Shown here one piece after another: positions 1 through 7,831 of a stretch of 53,553 nt of DNA; within the stretch, counting starts at the first letter, position 1, and the number at the start of each line of letters is the position of its first letter. Both the position numbers and the translations under genes were made by a program. The stretch spans positions 1 to 53,553 of the forward strand of contig NZ_CDDD01000021.1 of assembly GCF_000820165.1 (NCBI RefSeq), in the 5' to 3' direction. The notes beneath the pieces are model-generated. The model did no database searches. It was not told the origin of the DNA and was given only the letters and a program-made list of their open reading frames with translations. The DNA comes from Aeromonas taiwanensis. Lineage in GTDB: Bacteria > Pseudomonadota > Gammaproteobacteria > Enterobacterales > Aeromonadaceae.

Positions 1-74
1 CCGGCCCCCGCAACCAACTTCTCCTCTCTTTTCACTCGTTTTACCCCTTGTTCAGCACTCCTCAGCCTCGAATG

Positions 75-90
75 CACACATTAATGTGTG
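75..90. promoter_or_regulatory. Perfect 16-bp palindrome upstream of the aminopeptidase
   Basis: The 16 bases CACACATTAATGTGTG equal their own reverse complement and lie about 70 bp before the aminopeptidase start. A run of five T follows, so it could be a weak terminator of a gene left of the window (6-bp stem, TTAA loop) or a dimeric-repressor operator. The sequence alone does not decide. Confidence 0.35.
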
Positions 91-162
91 TTTTTGCGAT
101 CTCTTGCGCCATTTGTTCGGTATCATCCTGGTTTCTGTTCATGGATGAGGCCGCTGCCCGTG

Positions 163-1644
163 ATGCAACCTTTCAGCTATTCCCCCCCCAAGATAACCCT
201 GCAGACCCGCACTCTCGACGAGGTGATGGCGAGCCCTGTTCCCGTCAAGATCCTGCTCATCGCCGAGACCGCGCAGGATGCCCTGCTGGCACAGGCCCCC
301 TTCGCCGGGGTGGCGGCCCAGATAGCCCTGGGTCAGAAGGGGCCCTACCGGCTGGCAGACGGCCGGGGGGTGCAGCTGGTGATCTTCGTCGATCCGGCGC
401 CCGCTCTGGATCACCGTCTCTACAAGCAGGTGCGCACCTGGGTGGCTTCCCTTTCGGGGCTCAAGACGACGGAGCTGGCGCTGCACCTGGAAGGTTTCGA
501 TGACGCCAGCAGGGCGCGCCTGGGAGAGCTGGTGATCGCCGCCCTGCTGGCGGCCGATGTGCGGCTACCGACCCAGAAGCGGGGGGAGGAGGAGGGTGCG
601 GGCTACCAGAGCCTGCAGATCTCCCCGCCCTGGGATCTGGATCTGGCCCGCCTGACGGCTGAGGCCGAGGGCAACGGCCTGGCCCGTCACCTGGCTGTGC
701 TGCCTGCCTCCGAGCTCAATGCCCAAGGTTACCGGGCCTTTGTGCGACAGCTGGCACAGGAGCAGGGTTGGCAGTGGCAGGAGTTCGACGAGGCCACCCT
801 TGCCGAGCAGGGGGCCGGCGCCTTCCTGGCGGTGGCCAGAGGCTCGGCGGATGGCCAGGCCGCCATCGTCAGACTCAGCTACTGTCCAGCCAATCCGGTG
901 CGCCGCGTCGCGCTGGTGGGCAAGGGGATCTGCCACGACTCCGGTGGCTACAACCTGAAAGTCGGCGGCAGCATGTATGGCATGCACCTGGACATGGGGG
1001 GCAGCGCGGTGGCGCTCGGCACCCTCCATGCCATCAGCCGGGCCAGATTGCCCTATGAGGTAGACTGCTGGCTCGCCATCGCCGAGAACCACATAGGCCC
1101 GCTGGCCTACCGGCCCGGGGAGGTGGTGACTGCCCTCAATGGCACCACCATCGAAGTGGTGGACACCGACGCCGAGGGGCGCATGGTGCTGGCGGATGCC
1201 CTGACTCTGGCGGCGCAGGGGGAGCCGGATCTGCTGATCGACTACGCCACCCTGACCGGCGCCTGCAAGCGGGCGCTCGGCAGCCGCTACAGCGGCGCCT
1301 TCACCAACCGCCCCGAGTGGCTGGGCGGGCTGATCAGCCTGGGTCAGCAGAGCGGCGAGCGGGTCTGGCCCTTCCCGCTGGACGAGGATTACGACGACAA
1401 CCTCGATAGCGAGTGGGCCGATCTGTTACAGTGCGCGCCGGGGAGCTCGCCGGATCACATCGATGCCGCCCGCTTCCTCAGCCGCTTCGTGCCTGCCGCC
1501 ACGCCCTGGCTGCACCTGGATCTGAGCGGTTTTCGCAACAAGGGGGGCAACGGGGTGGTCGGCAGCGAGGTGACCGGATTCGGTGTCAGGCTGTCGCTGA
1601 CCCTGCTCGCCAGCCCCCTGGGCATGGTTGATCCCGACGCCTGA
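163..1644 (+). CDS. M17 (leucyl aminopeptidase) family metallopeptidase
   Basis: A 493-residue cytosolic aminopeptidase of the PepA/PepB clan, expected to remove N-terminal residues from peptides using two metal ions. The M17 signature appears as VDTDAEGRM at residues 333-341 (Asp336, Glu338 as ligands, Arg340 catalytic). The earlier metal/lysine block is GKGICHDSGGYNLK at 253-266, with Asp259 and Lys266. This block differs from the usual GKGITFDSGG, so this is a divergent M17 branch and not canonical PepA. The frame is open further upstream, but the ATG at 163 begins a plausible N-terminus and has GAGG upstream. It ends 29 bp before yjjG and may be co-transcribed with it. The family is secure; the substrate is unknown. 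Confidence 0.85.
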   Translation: MQPFSYSPPKITLQTRTLDEVMASPVPVKILLIAETAQDALLAQAPFAGVAAQIALGQKGPYRLADGRGVQLVIFVDPAPALDHRLYKQVRTWVASLSGLKTTELALHLEGFDDASRARLGELVIAALLAADVRLPTQKRGEEEGAGYQSLQISPPWDLDLARLTAEAEGNGLARHLAVLPASELNAQGYRAFVRQLAQEQGWQWQEFDEATLAEQGAGAFLAVARGSADGQAAIVRLSYCPANPVRRVALVGKGICHDSGGYNLKVGGSMYGMHLDMGGSAVALGTLHAISRARLPYEVDCWLAIAENHIGPLAYRPGEVVTALNGTTIEVVDTDAEGRMVLADALTLAAQGEPDLLIDYATLTGACKRALGSRYSGAFTNRPEWLGGLISLGQQSGERVWPFPLDEDYDDNLDSEWADLLQCAPGSSPDHIDAARFLSRFVPAATPWLHLDLSGFRNKGGNGVVGSEVTGFGVRLSLTLLASPLGMVDPDA

Positions 1645-1673
1645 TGAATCCCTGAGAATCAATAAGGACAAGC

Positions 1674-2354
1674 GTGAAACAAGCAAGCTATGACTGGGTG
1701 CTGTTCGATCTGGACGAAACCCTGCTCGATTTCCCGGTCGCCCAGGCCCTGGAGCGGACTCTGCAGGTCTACGGCGTGGTGCCGACACCGCCCAAGATGG
1801 AGGCCTATCGCACCCTGAACCAGCGGCTCTGGCAGCAGTACAATTCTGGCGAAATCGACGCCACCCACCTGCAGCAGACCCGTTTCTCCCTGTTTGCGGA
1901 GCAGGTGGCGGCGTCCCCCATGGCGATGAACGACACCTTCCTGCAGCAGATCATCGCCCTGAGCGTCCCACTGGAGGGGGTGGAAGAGACCCTGCAGGCC
2001 CTGAAGGGCCGGGTCAGGATGGGGATCATCACCAACGGCTTCAGCGTGCCCCAGCGCGGGCGCCTGGACAAACTGGGGTGGCATGCGTGGTTTGAGCCCC
2101 TCGTTATCTCCGACGAGGTGCAGGTGACCAAGCCGGCGGCGGCCATCTTCCAGCACGCGCTGGAGCTGATGGGGCAGCCGAGCCCGGCGCGGGTGCTGAT
2201 GGTGGGGGACAACCCCAAGACCGACATCGCCGGTGCCGCGGCCCAAGGGCTCGCGACCTGCTGGTACAACCCGTCCCGGGAGGCGGGGCCCTGCGAGGCG
2301 ACCCACGAGATCCACCACTTCGCCCACCTCTCGGAGATCGTGCTGGGCGCCTGA
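1674..2354 (+). CDS. yjjG: HAD-family pyrimidine 5'-nucleotidase YjjG
   Basis: A 226-residue HAD phosphatase close to E. coli YjjG (225 residues), a house-cleaning nucleotidase acting on pyrimidine monophosphates, including non-canonical ones. HAD motif I is FDLDET (Asp12 nucleophile, Asp14 acid/base), motif II is in GIITNG, the motif III lysine is in VTKP, and motif IV is MVGDNPKTDI. The match to YjjG includes the LATCWYN segment near the C-terminus. The start is GTG at 1674 with AAGGA about six bases upstream. It follows the aminopeptidase by 29 bp and ends at a strong terminator. Confidence 0.9.
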   Translation: MKQASYDWVLFDLDETLLDFPVAQALERTLQVYGVVPTPPKMEAYRTLNQRLWQQYNSGEIDATHLQQTRFSLFAEQVAASPMAMNDTFLQQIIALSVPLEGVEETLQALKGRVRMGIITNGFSVPQRGRLDKLGWHAWFEPLVISDEVQVTKPAAAIFQHALELMGQPSPARVLMVGDNPKTDIAGAAAQGLATCWYNPSREAGPCEATHEIHHFAHLSEIVLGA

Positions 2355-2390
2355 GTTCAGCCAGGCGCACGCAGAGACAGGCAGAAACAA

Positions 2391-2417
2391 AAAGGCAGCC
2401 CTCGGGCTGCCTTTTTT
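2391..2417. terminator. Bidirectional terminator between yjjG and the M20 hydrolase
   Basis: Ten-base arms at 2391-2400 and 2405-2414 with a four-base loop. The T run to 2417 suits the plus strand, and the A run to the left gives a U tract on the minus strand, so it can serve both convergent genes. Confidence 0.9.
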
Positions 2418-2430
2418 CATGGGACGCCCA

Positions 2431-3687
2431 TCAGCGACCGAGACGGCGGAGCAGCCAGGCCTCCAGCAGCGCCACACCGGGGGCGAGCACGGACTCGTCG
2501 AAGTCGAACTCCGGGTGATGGTGGGGGGCCGCCAGGTTGGCACCCAGGATGAGGTAGGCAGCCTGGCCCCCGCTCTGCTGCACCCGCTCGATGAGAAAGC
2601 CCGCGTCCTCGCTGGCACCGAAGCGGCGGCTATGGATGGTCTCGAGCGCTATCCCCTGTGCGAGGGGCACGAGCTCCTCGATGAGGGCCGGGCTGTTCTC
2701 GATACCGATGGCTTCCCCCTGCTTGCGGATGAGGTAGGTGGCACCCTGCATCAGGGCGGCCCCTTCCACTATCTGCTGCACCTGGTTGAACATGTAGTCA
2801 TTCAACGCTGGTGTGGCGCCACGGGTCTCTCCCATGAGCCGGGCGTGGCCGGGGATGACATTGCGGCCGCTGCCGCCATGGAGCTGGCCCACGTTGATGC
2901 GGGTCATGCCGTCGCGGTGGCGGGGGATGCCGAGCATGGCCGTGGTGGCCATGCAGGCCGCCGCCAGGGCATTGTGGCCCGCGTTGGGCTCGAGCCCGGC
3001 ATGGGCGGCTTGCCCCATAAACTCCACGTCAAACTTGGTGGAGCAGAGAAACTCGGTGGGGTTGACCACCAGCTCGCCACTGTTGGCGTGGATGCCGATG
3101 TGCAGCGCCAGCAGGGCGTCCACGTCATCGAGCTGACCGCCGGCCGCCAGTGCCTTGCCGCCGCGGCATCCCTCTTCGGCAGGTTGAAAGAAGAGTTTGA
3201 TGCGGCCGGTGAGCTTATCCCCCTGGGCGGCGATCCGCTCGGCCAGCACCAGCCCGATGGCGGTATGGCCGTCATGGGCACAGGCATGCATCCAGCCCGG
3301 GTTGGTGGAGTGCCACCCCTCCTGGCTGGGCAGGTGGGCCCCCTCTTCACTCTCTTGCACCTCCACCGCGTCGATGTCGAAGCGAAACGCCAGGGTGGGG
3401 CCGGGACGACCGCTGTCCCACAGGCCCATCACCCCGGTGAGCTCGTCGATGCGCGCCAGCCAGTCGGGGTGGGCGCCCTGGCGCAGGGCGCGCTCCTTCT
3501 CGGCGTCAACGTCGATCTCCCGCCCCATGATGAGGTTGCTGGCGAGCAGTTGATCCCCGAGCATGACGGAGAAACCGAGTTCATTGAGGTGGTGGGCGAT
3601 GAGGGTGCTGGTGCGAAACTCGCACCAGGCGGCTTCGGGGAGACGGTGAAGGTCGCGGCGCCAGCGGCGCAAGGCATCCTGAGTCAT
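2431..3687 (-). CDS. M20 family amidohydrolase, AbgA-like
   Basis: About 418 residues of the M20 peptidase/amidohydrolase family, most like AbgA, the aminobenzoyl-glutamate hydrolase A subunit. Zinc-site features are HACAHDGHTA (His and Asp), PAEEGCRGGKA (catalytic Glu pair), LHIGIH, and the C-terminal HHHPEFDFDE. The dimerisation region lies in the middle (QAAHAGLEPNAGHNALAA). The frame is open further upstream, but an AGGA about six bases before the ATG at 3687 favours a start reading MTQDALRRW. No abgB or abgT partner lies nearby, so a role in folate-breakdown use is only possible; the real substrate could be another N-acyl amino acid. Confidence 0.82.
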   Translation of the reverse strand: MTQDALRRWRRDLHRLPEAAWCEFRTSTLIAHHLNELGFSVMLGDQLLASNLIMGREIDVDAEKERALRQGAHPDWLARIDELTGVMGLWDSGRPGPTLAFRFDIDAVEVQESEEGAHLPSQEGWHSTNPGWMHACAHDGHTAIGLVLAERIAAQGDKLTGRIKLFFQPAEEGCRGGKALAAGGQLDDVDALLALHIGIHANSGELVVNPTEFLCSTKFDVEFMGQAAHAGLEPNAGHNALAAACMATTAMLGIPRHRDGMTRINVGQLHGGSGRNVIPGHARLMGETRGATPALNDYMFNQVQQIVEGAALMQGATYLIRKQGEAIGIENSPALIEELVPLAQGIALETIHSRRFGASEDAGFLIERVQQSGGQAAYLILGANLAAPHHHPEFDFDESVLAPGVALLEAWLLRRLGR

Positions 3688-3904
3688 GGTCATTCCTGTG
3701 TGGCAAATCCAGGGGACATTGTGACGGTCAGGGGGGCAAGAGTAAATCCCGTGCCAATGGATGCAACAGGGGGAGCACTCAGGCTCCCCTTGCAATCATG
3801 GCGAACAGGCCAGTCAGGACGTTAATTGCTCACCAGTGCCAGATAATCCAGCTTTCCCGTCGCATTTCGTCACACCGCCTCAAAAGGGCGTGTTGGTGCG
3901 TCAT

Positions 3905-3928
3905 TTATCACCGCACAGACGGTGATAA
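3905..3928. repeat. Perfect 9-bp inverted repeat downstream of the 27-residue ORF
   Basis: Arms TTATCACCG (3905-3913) and CGGTGATAA (3920-3928) with a six-base spacer. There is no U tract on the minus strand, so it is not a classical terminator. It could stabilise the 3' end of the short minus-strand transcript or bind a protein. Confidence 0.5.
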
Positions 3929-3965
3929 TGATGGGGCCTGGGTGTCAGCTGACTGATTGACCGGC

Positions 3966-4049
3966 TTACAGCTGTGCCAGTGAAGGCAGAGAGACGGCAA
4001 CCAGGGTGAAGAACACGGTAAAAACGGCGGTAACAACGAACTCTTTCAT
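3966..4049 (-). CDS. Probable 27-residue single-span membrane protein
   Basis: An 84-base frame reading MKEFVVTAVFTVFFTLVAV and continuing SLPSLAQL to a TAA stop. Residues 4-21 are almost wholly hydrophobic and would form one membrane helix. Support for a real gene is an AAGGGAG ribosome site seven to eight bases before the ATG, plus a sigma70-like promoter about 35 bp upstream giving a short leader. It stands alone between a convergent M20 hydrolase and a long gene-free stretch. I recognise no family. Expression evidence would be needed to prove it; chance ORFs this short are common, but the promoter, ribosome site and hydrophobicity together are unusual. Confidence 0.6.
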   Translation of the reverse strand: MKEFVVTAVFTVFFTLVAVSLPSLAQL

Positions 4050-4084
4050 GATTTTGTCTCCCTTGGTTGACTGTTGATGGGTCC

Positions 4085-4112
4085 AAGATACCACAATGAC
4101 CCGACAAAACAA
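4085..4112 (-). promoter_or_regulatory. Sigma70-like promoter for the 27-residue ORF
   Basis: On the minus strand, TTGTTT (4112-4107) and TATCTT (4090-4085) are separated by 16 bases. Transcription would begin near 4078, leaving about 30 untranslated bases before the ATG at 4049. Confidence 0.45.
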
Positions 4113-4875
4113 TGAAAAATGCATTTATATAAAGAAAATGGCACAGCTTGATGATAAAGCCATGTTTTTGCATCTTTGTGTCCGTTTTATCGCCCAGTTC
4201 TGGTGATGGCTTGTGTCTATGCTCTCGATCTTTGTTTTTTGTATTTCATTTCAATAGGTTAGTGATTGAGTATTGATGTCTCATGTGTAGTCTTGAATGA
4301 CGCCCATCCTGTTTTTATCAATTTTGTGGCAGAAATATGCACCCTTGGTGCGCCGGTAAGTGTCGTCAAGATGGGGTTGGTTGGCTGGGCGCGTCATGTT
4401 TTGCCTCCTGTCATGTTATTTCCCCCTATATGGAAAAAATCCAGTCAGGGCAGCGGTTTCTGGCCATGCACCCTGGGCGCTTTTCTCAATTAACCGGCAA
4501 AAAGTGGCGATAAGGCGTCGATAAATGGGGGCTCATCCGTGATCCTGGTCAGATAATGTTCGCTCCCGGTGCGGCGAAGAAGTACTGCCTGTCTGGGATC
4601 TGCTGAGTGCGAGCTGGCTTCCTTCAAAAGGCCTGGGAAGAAAATAAGCCGAGCGCAGGGAGACGGGCGTGGAGAGCGCCGCAGGCCTTGCACCGAGCTG
4701 GCGGGGTAGATGGCACCGGTCAGGTGAGGAAACACACCCAGACAGGGAAGGGACTGGGATAACGCACCCAGGAGATAAGGGAAGGGTTGCCAGGACGCCT
4801 CTTTATGCTTTGGAAGGGCGGGTGAAGAGGCCATGCGGGGAGAGTGCTCATCGCGGGCGAGGGCAGCGCAGACAT
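4113..4875. other. Long gene-free stretch
   Basis: About 760 bases with no convincing protein gene. The left half (to about 4450) is AT-rich compared with the window. The right half (about 4620-4860) is purine-rich on the plus strand, with 12 GGA triplets in about 230 bases, and runs into a hairpin that can also end plus-strand transcripts. Short frames here lack ribosome sites and have unlikely composition. Confidence 0.5.
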
Positions 4876-4901
4876 AAAAAAACCCTCCGGAGGAGGGTTT
4901 T
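4876..4901 (-). terminator. pfkA terminator
   Basis: Eight-base arms at 4881-4888 and 4892-4899 around a three-base loop. The A run 4876-4882 becomes a U tract on the minus strand. A shorter T run on the other side may make it weakly bidirectional. Confidence 0.9.
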
Positions 4902-4944
4902 GTCACACAACCTGATTAGCACCGCTCGCAACGGGAGCGAAGGC

Positions 4945-5916
4945 TTAGAACAGGGTGGTGGAGAGATCGTACAGCTCCTGGTTGAACGGGCGCTTGAGGT
5001 TCTCGATGCAGTCGATGATGTCGTGGTGCACCATCTCGTTGCCCTGGATACCGACGCAGCGGCCACCCTGGCCGGCCAGCAACTGCTCGACGGCGAAGGC
5101 ACCCATACGGCTGGACATGATGCGGTCACGGGCAGTCGGGGCACCGCCACGCTGGATGTGGCCCAGGATGGTGGCGCGGGTTTCGCGGCCGGTCATGGCT
5201 TCGATGTCTTTCGCCAGAGCGTTGACGTCGGTGACGTGCTCGCAGATGGTGATGATGGCGTGCTTCTTGCCCTTGGTCTCGCCTTCCTTGATCTGTTGCA
5301 GCAGCTTCTCTTTGTCGAAGGCCACTTCCGGCACGATCACGTACTCGGCGCCACCAGCAACCGCGGCAGACATGGCCAGATCGCCGCAGTGGCGGCCCAT
5401 GATCTCGACCACGGAGATGCGGTGGTGGGAGCTGCAGGTGTCGCGCAGACGGTCGATGGCGTCGACAACCACGTTCAGGGCGGTATCAAAGCCGATGGTG
5501 AAGTCGGTACCGGCGATGTCGTTGTCGATGGTGCCCGGCAGGCCGATGCAGGGGAAACCTTCCTCGGTCAGCTTCTTGGCACCCATGTAGGAGCCGTCAC
5601 CGCCGATGACCACCAGAGCGTCGATGCCGTGCTTCTTCAGGTTCTCGACCGCCTCGGCACGGACTTTCGGGTCCTTGAAGGCGGGGAAGCGGGCGGAGCC
5701 CAGGAAGGTGCCGCCGCGGTTCACCACGTCGGAGACGCTGTGGCGCTCGAGCTTGACGATCCTGTCCTGGTGCAGACCGAGGTAGCCATCATAGATGCCG
5801 TAAACTTCCAGGCCATGATGCAGACCGGCGCGCACCACGGCGCGGATGGCTGCGTTCATACCCGGTGCGTCACCACCACTGGTCAAAACACCAATACGTT
5901 TGATTTGTTTGGTCAT
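4945..5916 (-). CDS. pfkA: 6-phosphofructokinase (ATP-dependent)
   Basis: A 323-residue PfkA that phosphorylates fructose 6-phosphate to the 1,6-bisphosphate, the committed step of glycolysis; it works as a cytosolic tetramer. ATP-site features are [11 protein letters not shown] (residues 11-21) and VIGGDGS (103-109). The catalytic loop is PGTIDNDI, with Asp131 as the predicted base. Substrate-binding features are [11 protein letters not shown] and GHIQRGG. Length and sequence match the short bacterial ATP type (E. coli 320), with no sign of the PPi-dependent form. AGAGG precedes the ATG. tpiA, another glycolytic gene, lies just upstream on the same strand, but a terminator separates them. 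I saw no clear Cra operator here. Confidence 0.97.
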   Translation of the reverse strand: MTKQIKRIGVLTSGGDAPGMNAAIRAVVRAGLHHGLEVYGIYDGYLGLHQDRIVKLERHSVSDVVNRGGTFLGSARFPAFKDPKVRAEAVENLKKHGIDALVVIGGDGSYMGAKKLTEEGFPCIGLPGTIDNDIAGTDFTIGFDTALNVVVDAIDRLRDTCSSHHRISVVEIMGRHCGDLAMSAAVAGGAEYVIVPEVAFDKEKLLQQIKEGETKGKKHAIITICEHVTDVNALAKDIEAMTGRETRATILGHIQRGGAPTARDRIMSSRMGAFAVEQLLAGQGGRCVGIQGNEMVHHDIIDCIENLKRPFNQELYDLSTTLF

Positions 5917-5981
5917 GAGTGCCTCTGGATCTGAGTTGTCGAAAATCTATATCTGAAAAATACGGCGAGCCCGCTTTTACT

Positions 5982-6024
5982 ATATCGGCTTTCCTATGGC
6001 GAAGGGTCCATAGGAAAGCGATAT
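5982..6024. repeat. Long imperfect inverted repeat between tpiA and pfkA
   Basis: Arms 5982-5999 and 6008-6024 pair over 17 bp with one bulged base around an eight-base loop. It sits between the tpiA terminator and the likely pfkA promoter. It has no U tract on the minus strand. It may be a second 3'-end structure of the tpiA transcript, a regulator site for pfkA, or a small repeated element. Confidence 0.55.
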
Positions 6025-6050
6025 GAAGAGAGGGGCAAGCCCCTCTCTTC
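6025..6050 (-). terminator. tpiA 3'-end hairpin
   Basis: Perfect 11-bp arms (6025-6035 and 6040-6050) around the loop CAAG, starting just past the tpiA stop codon. A U tract is lacking, so termination may be weak or the hairpin may act in mRNA stability. Confidence 0.65.
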
Positions 6051-6057
6051 TGGCCGC

Positions 6058-6813
6058 TTACTTGGCGGCGCCAGCGATGATCTGGGAGAAGTCGTCCACT
6101 TTCAGGGACGCACCGCCCACCAGGCCGCCGTCGATGTCCGGCTGGCCGAACAGGTCGGCAGCGGTAGCACCGGTCACGGAGCCGCCGTACAGGATCTGTA
6201 CCTTGGCTGCCACGTCTGCGTCAAAGCCGGCCAGGTACTGGCGGATGTGAGCGTGCACGGCCTGGGCGATTTCCGGGGTGGCAGTCTTGCCGGTGCCGAT
6301 GGCCCAGACAGGCTCATAGGCAATGACGGCGTTGCTGAAGGAGGCGATGCCACAGCGGTCGATGACGGCTTTCAGCTGGGTCTCGACGACCTGGTTGGTG
6401 GTACCGGCTTCGAACTGGGCCAGGGTCTCACCGATGCACAGGACAGGGACCAGGCCGCCCTTCTGGATGGCTTCGTACTTGGCAGCGACCACGTCGTCGG
6501 TCTCTGCGTGCAGGGTACGGCGCTCGCTGTGACCGACCAGGGAGTAGGTGCAACCGAAGGCTTTGAGCATGGAGGGGGCATTCTCGCCGGTGAAGGCGCC
6601 GGACTCGTGAACGTCGGCGTTCTGGGCACCGTAGGCGATCTTGCTGCCGGCGGTCAGCTGTTCAACCAGACCCAAAAAGATAACAGGCGGGCAGACGGCG
6701 ACTTGCACGGAAGGATGAGCGGCAGCAGCCGGGGTCAGTCCTTTGATCAGAGCTTCCACGGAAGCCTTGGTGCCGTTCAGTTTCCAGTTACCCATTACCA
6801 GGTGCTGTCTCAT
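6058..6813 (-). CDS. tpiA: Triosephosphate isomerase
   Basis: A 251-residue TIM-barrel enzyme interconverting dihydroxyacetone phosphate and glyceraldehyde 3-phosphate. Active-site residues are all present: Asn9 and Lys11 in GNWKLNG, the catalytic His in VGHSERR, and the catalytic Glu in AYEPVWAIGTGKTA, which runs into the mobile phosphate-gripping loop. The phosphate-binding YGGSV is near the C-terminus. The ATG is preceded by GGAG, and a perfect TATAAT lies about 35 bp upstream. It is followed by its own hairpin and then pfkA. Confidence 0.97.
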   Translation of the reverse strand: MRQHLVMGNWKLNGTKASVEALIKGLTPAAAAHPSVQVAVCPPVIFLGLVEQLTAGSKIAYGAQNADVHESGAFTGENAPSMLKAFGCTYSLVGHSERRTLHAETDDVVAAKYEAIQKGGLVPVLCIGETLAQFEAGTTNQVVETQLKAVIDRCGIASFSNAVIAYEPVWAIGTGKTATPEIAQAVHAHIRQYLAGFDADVAAKVQILYGGSVTGATAADLFGQPDIDGGLVGGASLKVDDFSQIIAGAAK

Positions 6814-6846
6814 CTTCTATATCTCCTAGGCATTTGATTGCGCAAC

Positions 6847-6852
6847 ATTATA
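6847..6852 (-). promoter_or_regulatory. tpiA -10 element
   Basis: A perfect TATAAT on the minus strand, 34 bp before the tpiA start codon. No good -35 hexamer stands at 17 bp, which suggests dependence on an activator or a weak -35. Confidence 0.5.
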
Positions 6853-6915
6853 TGAATTGAACCGAGCCCAAGATAGCTGACCCGGCGGCAAATGACGTAA
6901 TTTTTTTTCGCTTTC

Positions 6916-6929
6916 CTGATCCAAATCAG
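6916..6929. promoter_or_regulatory. FNR-like site upstream of tpiA
   Basis: CTGAT-CCAA-ATCAG differs from the FNR consensus TTGAT-N4-ATCAA only at the outermost base of each half. It lies about 75-80 bp upstream of the start expected from the tpiA -10 element. It also overlaps an 8-bp hairpin (6913-6932) that could be an elyC 3'-end structure, so the role is uncertain. Confidence 0.35.
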
Positions 6930-6948
6930 GAATGAAAGGCGCGATTGC

Positions 6949-7734
6949 TCACTCGGTGACCTGCCCCCGCAAACGGGCCCACCATACCCCAATCCACTCG
7001 TGAATGGCAGCCTCGGAATACATCAGATAGCGCCCCTTGGGGAGGTAGGTATAGAGGGGTTGCGGCACCTGACTCTGCTTGGCGGTGTAATCGGTGGGGG
7101 CCGGCATCGCATCGAGTCCCTGACCGCGATAGAGGGCCATGGCGCGAGGCAGATGGGTGGCCGAGCTCACCAGGGCGACCCGCTTGCCCTTGAGGTGGCG
7201 GGCGATGCTGACCGCCTCGTCATGGGTGTCTTTGTTGTTTTCAAACAACGTCATCCGGGCGCGCGGGATGCCGAGCGTCTCGGCCATGCGGGCGTTGACC
7301 TCGGCGTTCGAGAGGGGATCGCCCGCCACGGCGCCGGAGAAGATGAGCTCCGCTTGCGGATAAGCCTGGGCAAGGCGTACCCCCTCCAGGGTGCGGGCCA
7401 GGGAGATGTTGTTCTGCCAGCTGATCATGGGCACGGCGGGATCGCTCACATGGCCGTTGCCGAGCACGACGATGGCGTCTAGATGGGGATGCTGGCTCAC
7501 CTCGAAGGGGGGATAGGTCTGCTCGAGCCCACGGGCCAGCTCATAGCTCACCGGTCGCATGCCCATCAGGGCAACGATCACAAGCGACAGGGTCGCCAGC
7601 AGCTTGCCGGTTTTCTGGAAACGGGTGAACCAGAGCAGCCCGATCGCCAGCAGCAATAAGGAGAGGGAGAAGGGGAGCGGCATCAGCAGCTGGCCCAGCC
7701 ATTTCTTGAGGACAAAGAGGTTGAACTCGAACAC
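6949..7734 (-). CDS. elyC: Envelope biogenesis factor ElyC (YcbC), DUF218 family
   Basis: A 261-residue inner-membrane protein matching ElyC of E. coli (about 259 residues), linked to peptidoglycan and lipid-carrier metabolism. Two hydrophobic spans at about residues 17-35 and 44-60 precede a periplasmic DUF218 domain. DUF218 features are AIVVLGNGH, ISLARTLEGVRLA, LIFSGA and VSSATHLPRAMALY. It is divergent from cmoM with a 97-bp gap. In E. coli the same genes (elyC, cmoM, mukFEB) are neighbours, so the cluster is conserved even though orientation may differ. Confidence 0.9.
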   Translation of the reverse strand: MFEFNLFVLKKWLGQLLMPLPFSLSLLLLAIGLLWFTRFQKTGKLLATLSLVIVALMGMRPVSYELARGLEQTYPPFEVSQHPHLDAIVVLGNGHVSDPAVPMISWQNNISLARTLEGVRLAQAYPQAELIFSGAVAGDPLSNAEVNARMAETLGIPRARMTLFENNKDTHDEAVSIARHLKGKRVALVSSATHLPRAMALYRGQGLDAMPAPTDYTAKQSQVPQPLYTYLPKGRYLMYSEAAIHEWIGVWWARLRGQVTE

Positions 7735-7831
7735 GGCAGCGACGTCCTTGAGTTTTCAGCAAATTCGGGATGTGACAGAATACCCCTCTTTTTGGTCTGG
7801 CCCAATCCTGCGGCCAAGAGTTGAGTGTGTC

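Noticed and set aside
2233..3825. A 530-codon plus-strand frame opposite the M20 hydrolase
   Set aside because: It overlaps yjjG and reads the hydrolase backwards; all M20 motifs are on the minus strand.
3901..4173. A 90-codon minus-strand frame overlapping the 27-residue ORF
   Set aside because: It has no ribosome site and unusual composition; the shorter frame in another register has promoter and ribosome site.
4620..4870. RNase P RNA gene
   Set aside because: A GGGAGACGGGCG stretch looks like part of the RNase P RNA core, but the universally conserved GAGGAAAGTCC and other helices are missing.
4490..4906. A 138-codon minus-strand frame after pfkA
   Set aside because: It begins inside the pfkA terminator with a GTG, lacks a ribosome site, and is rich in Pro, Ser and Arg with no domain.
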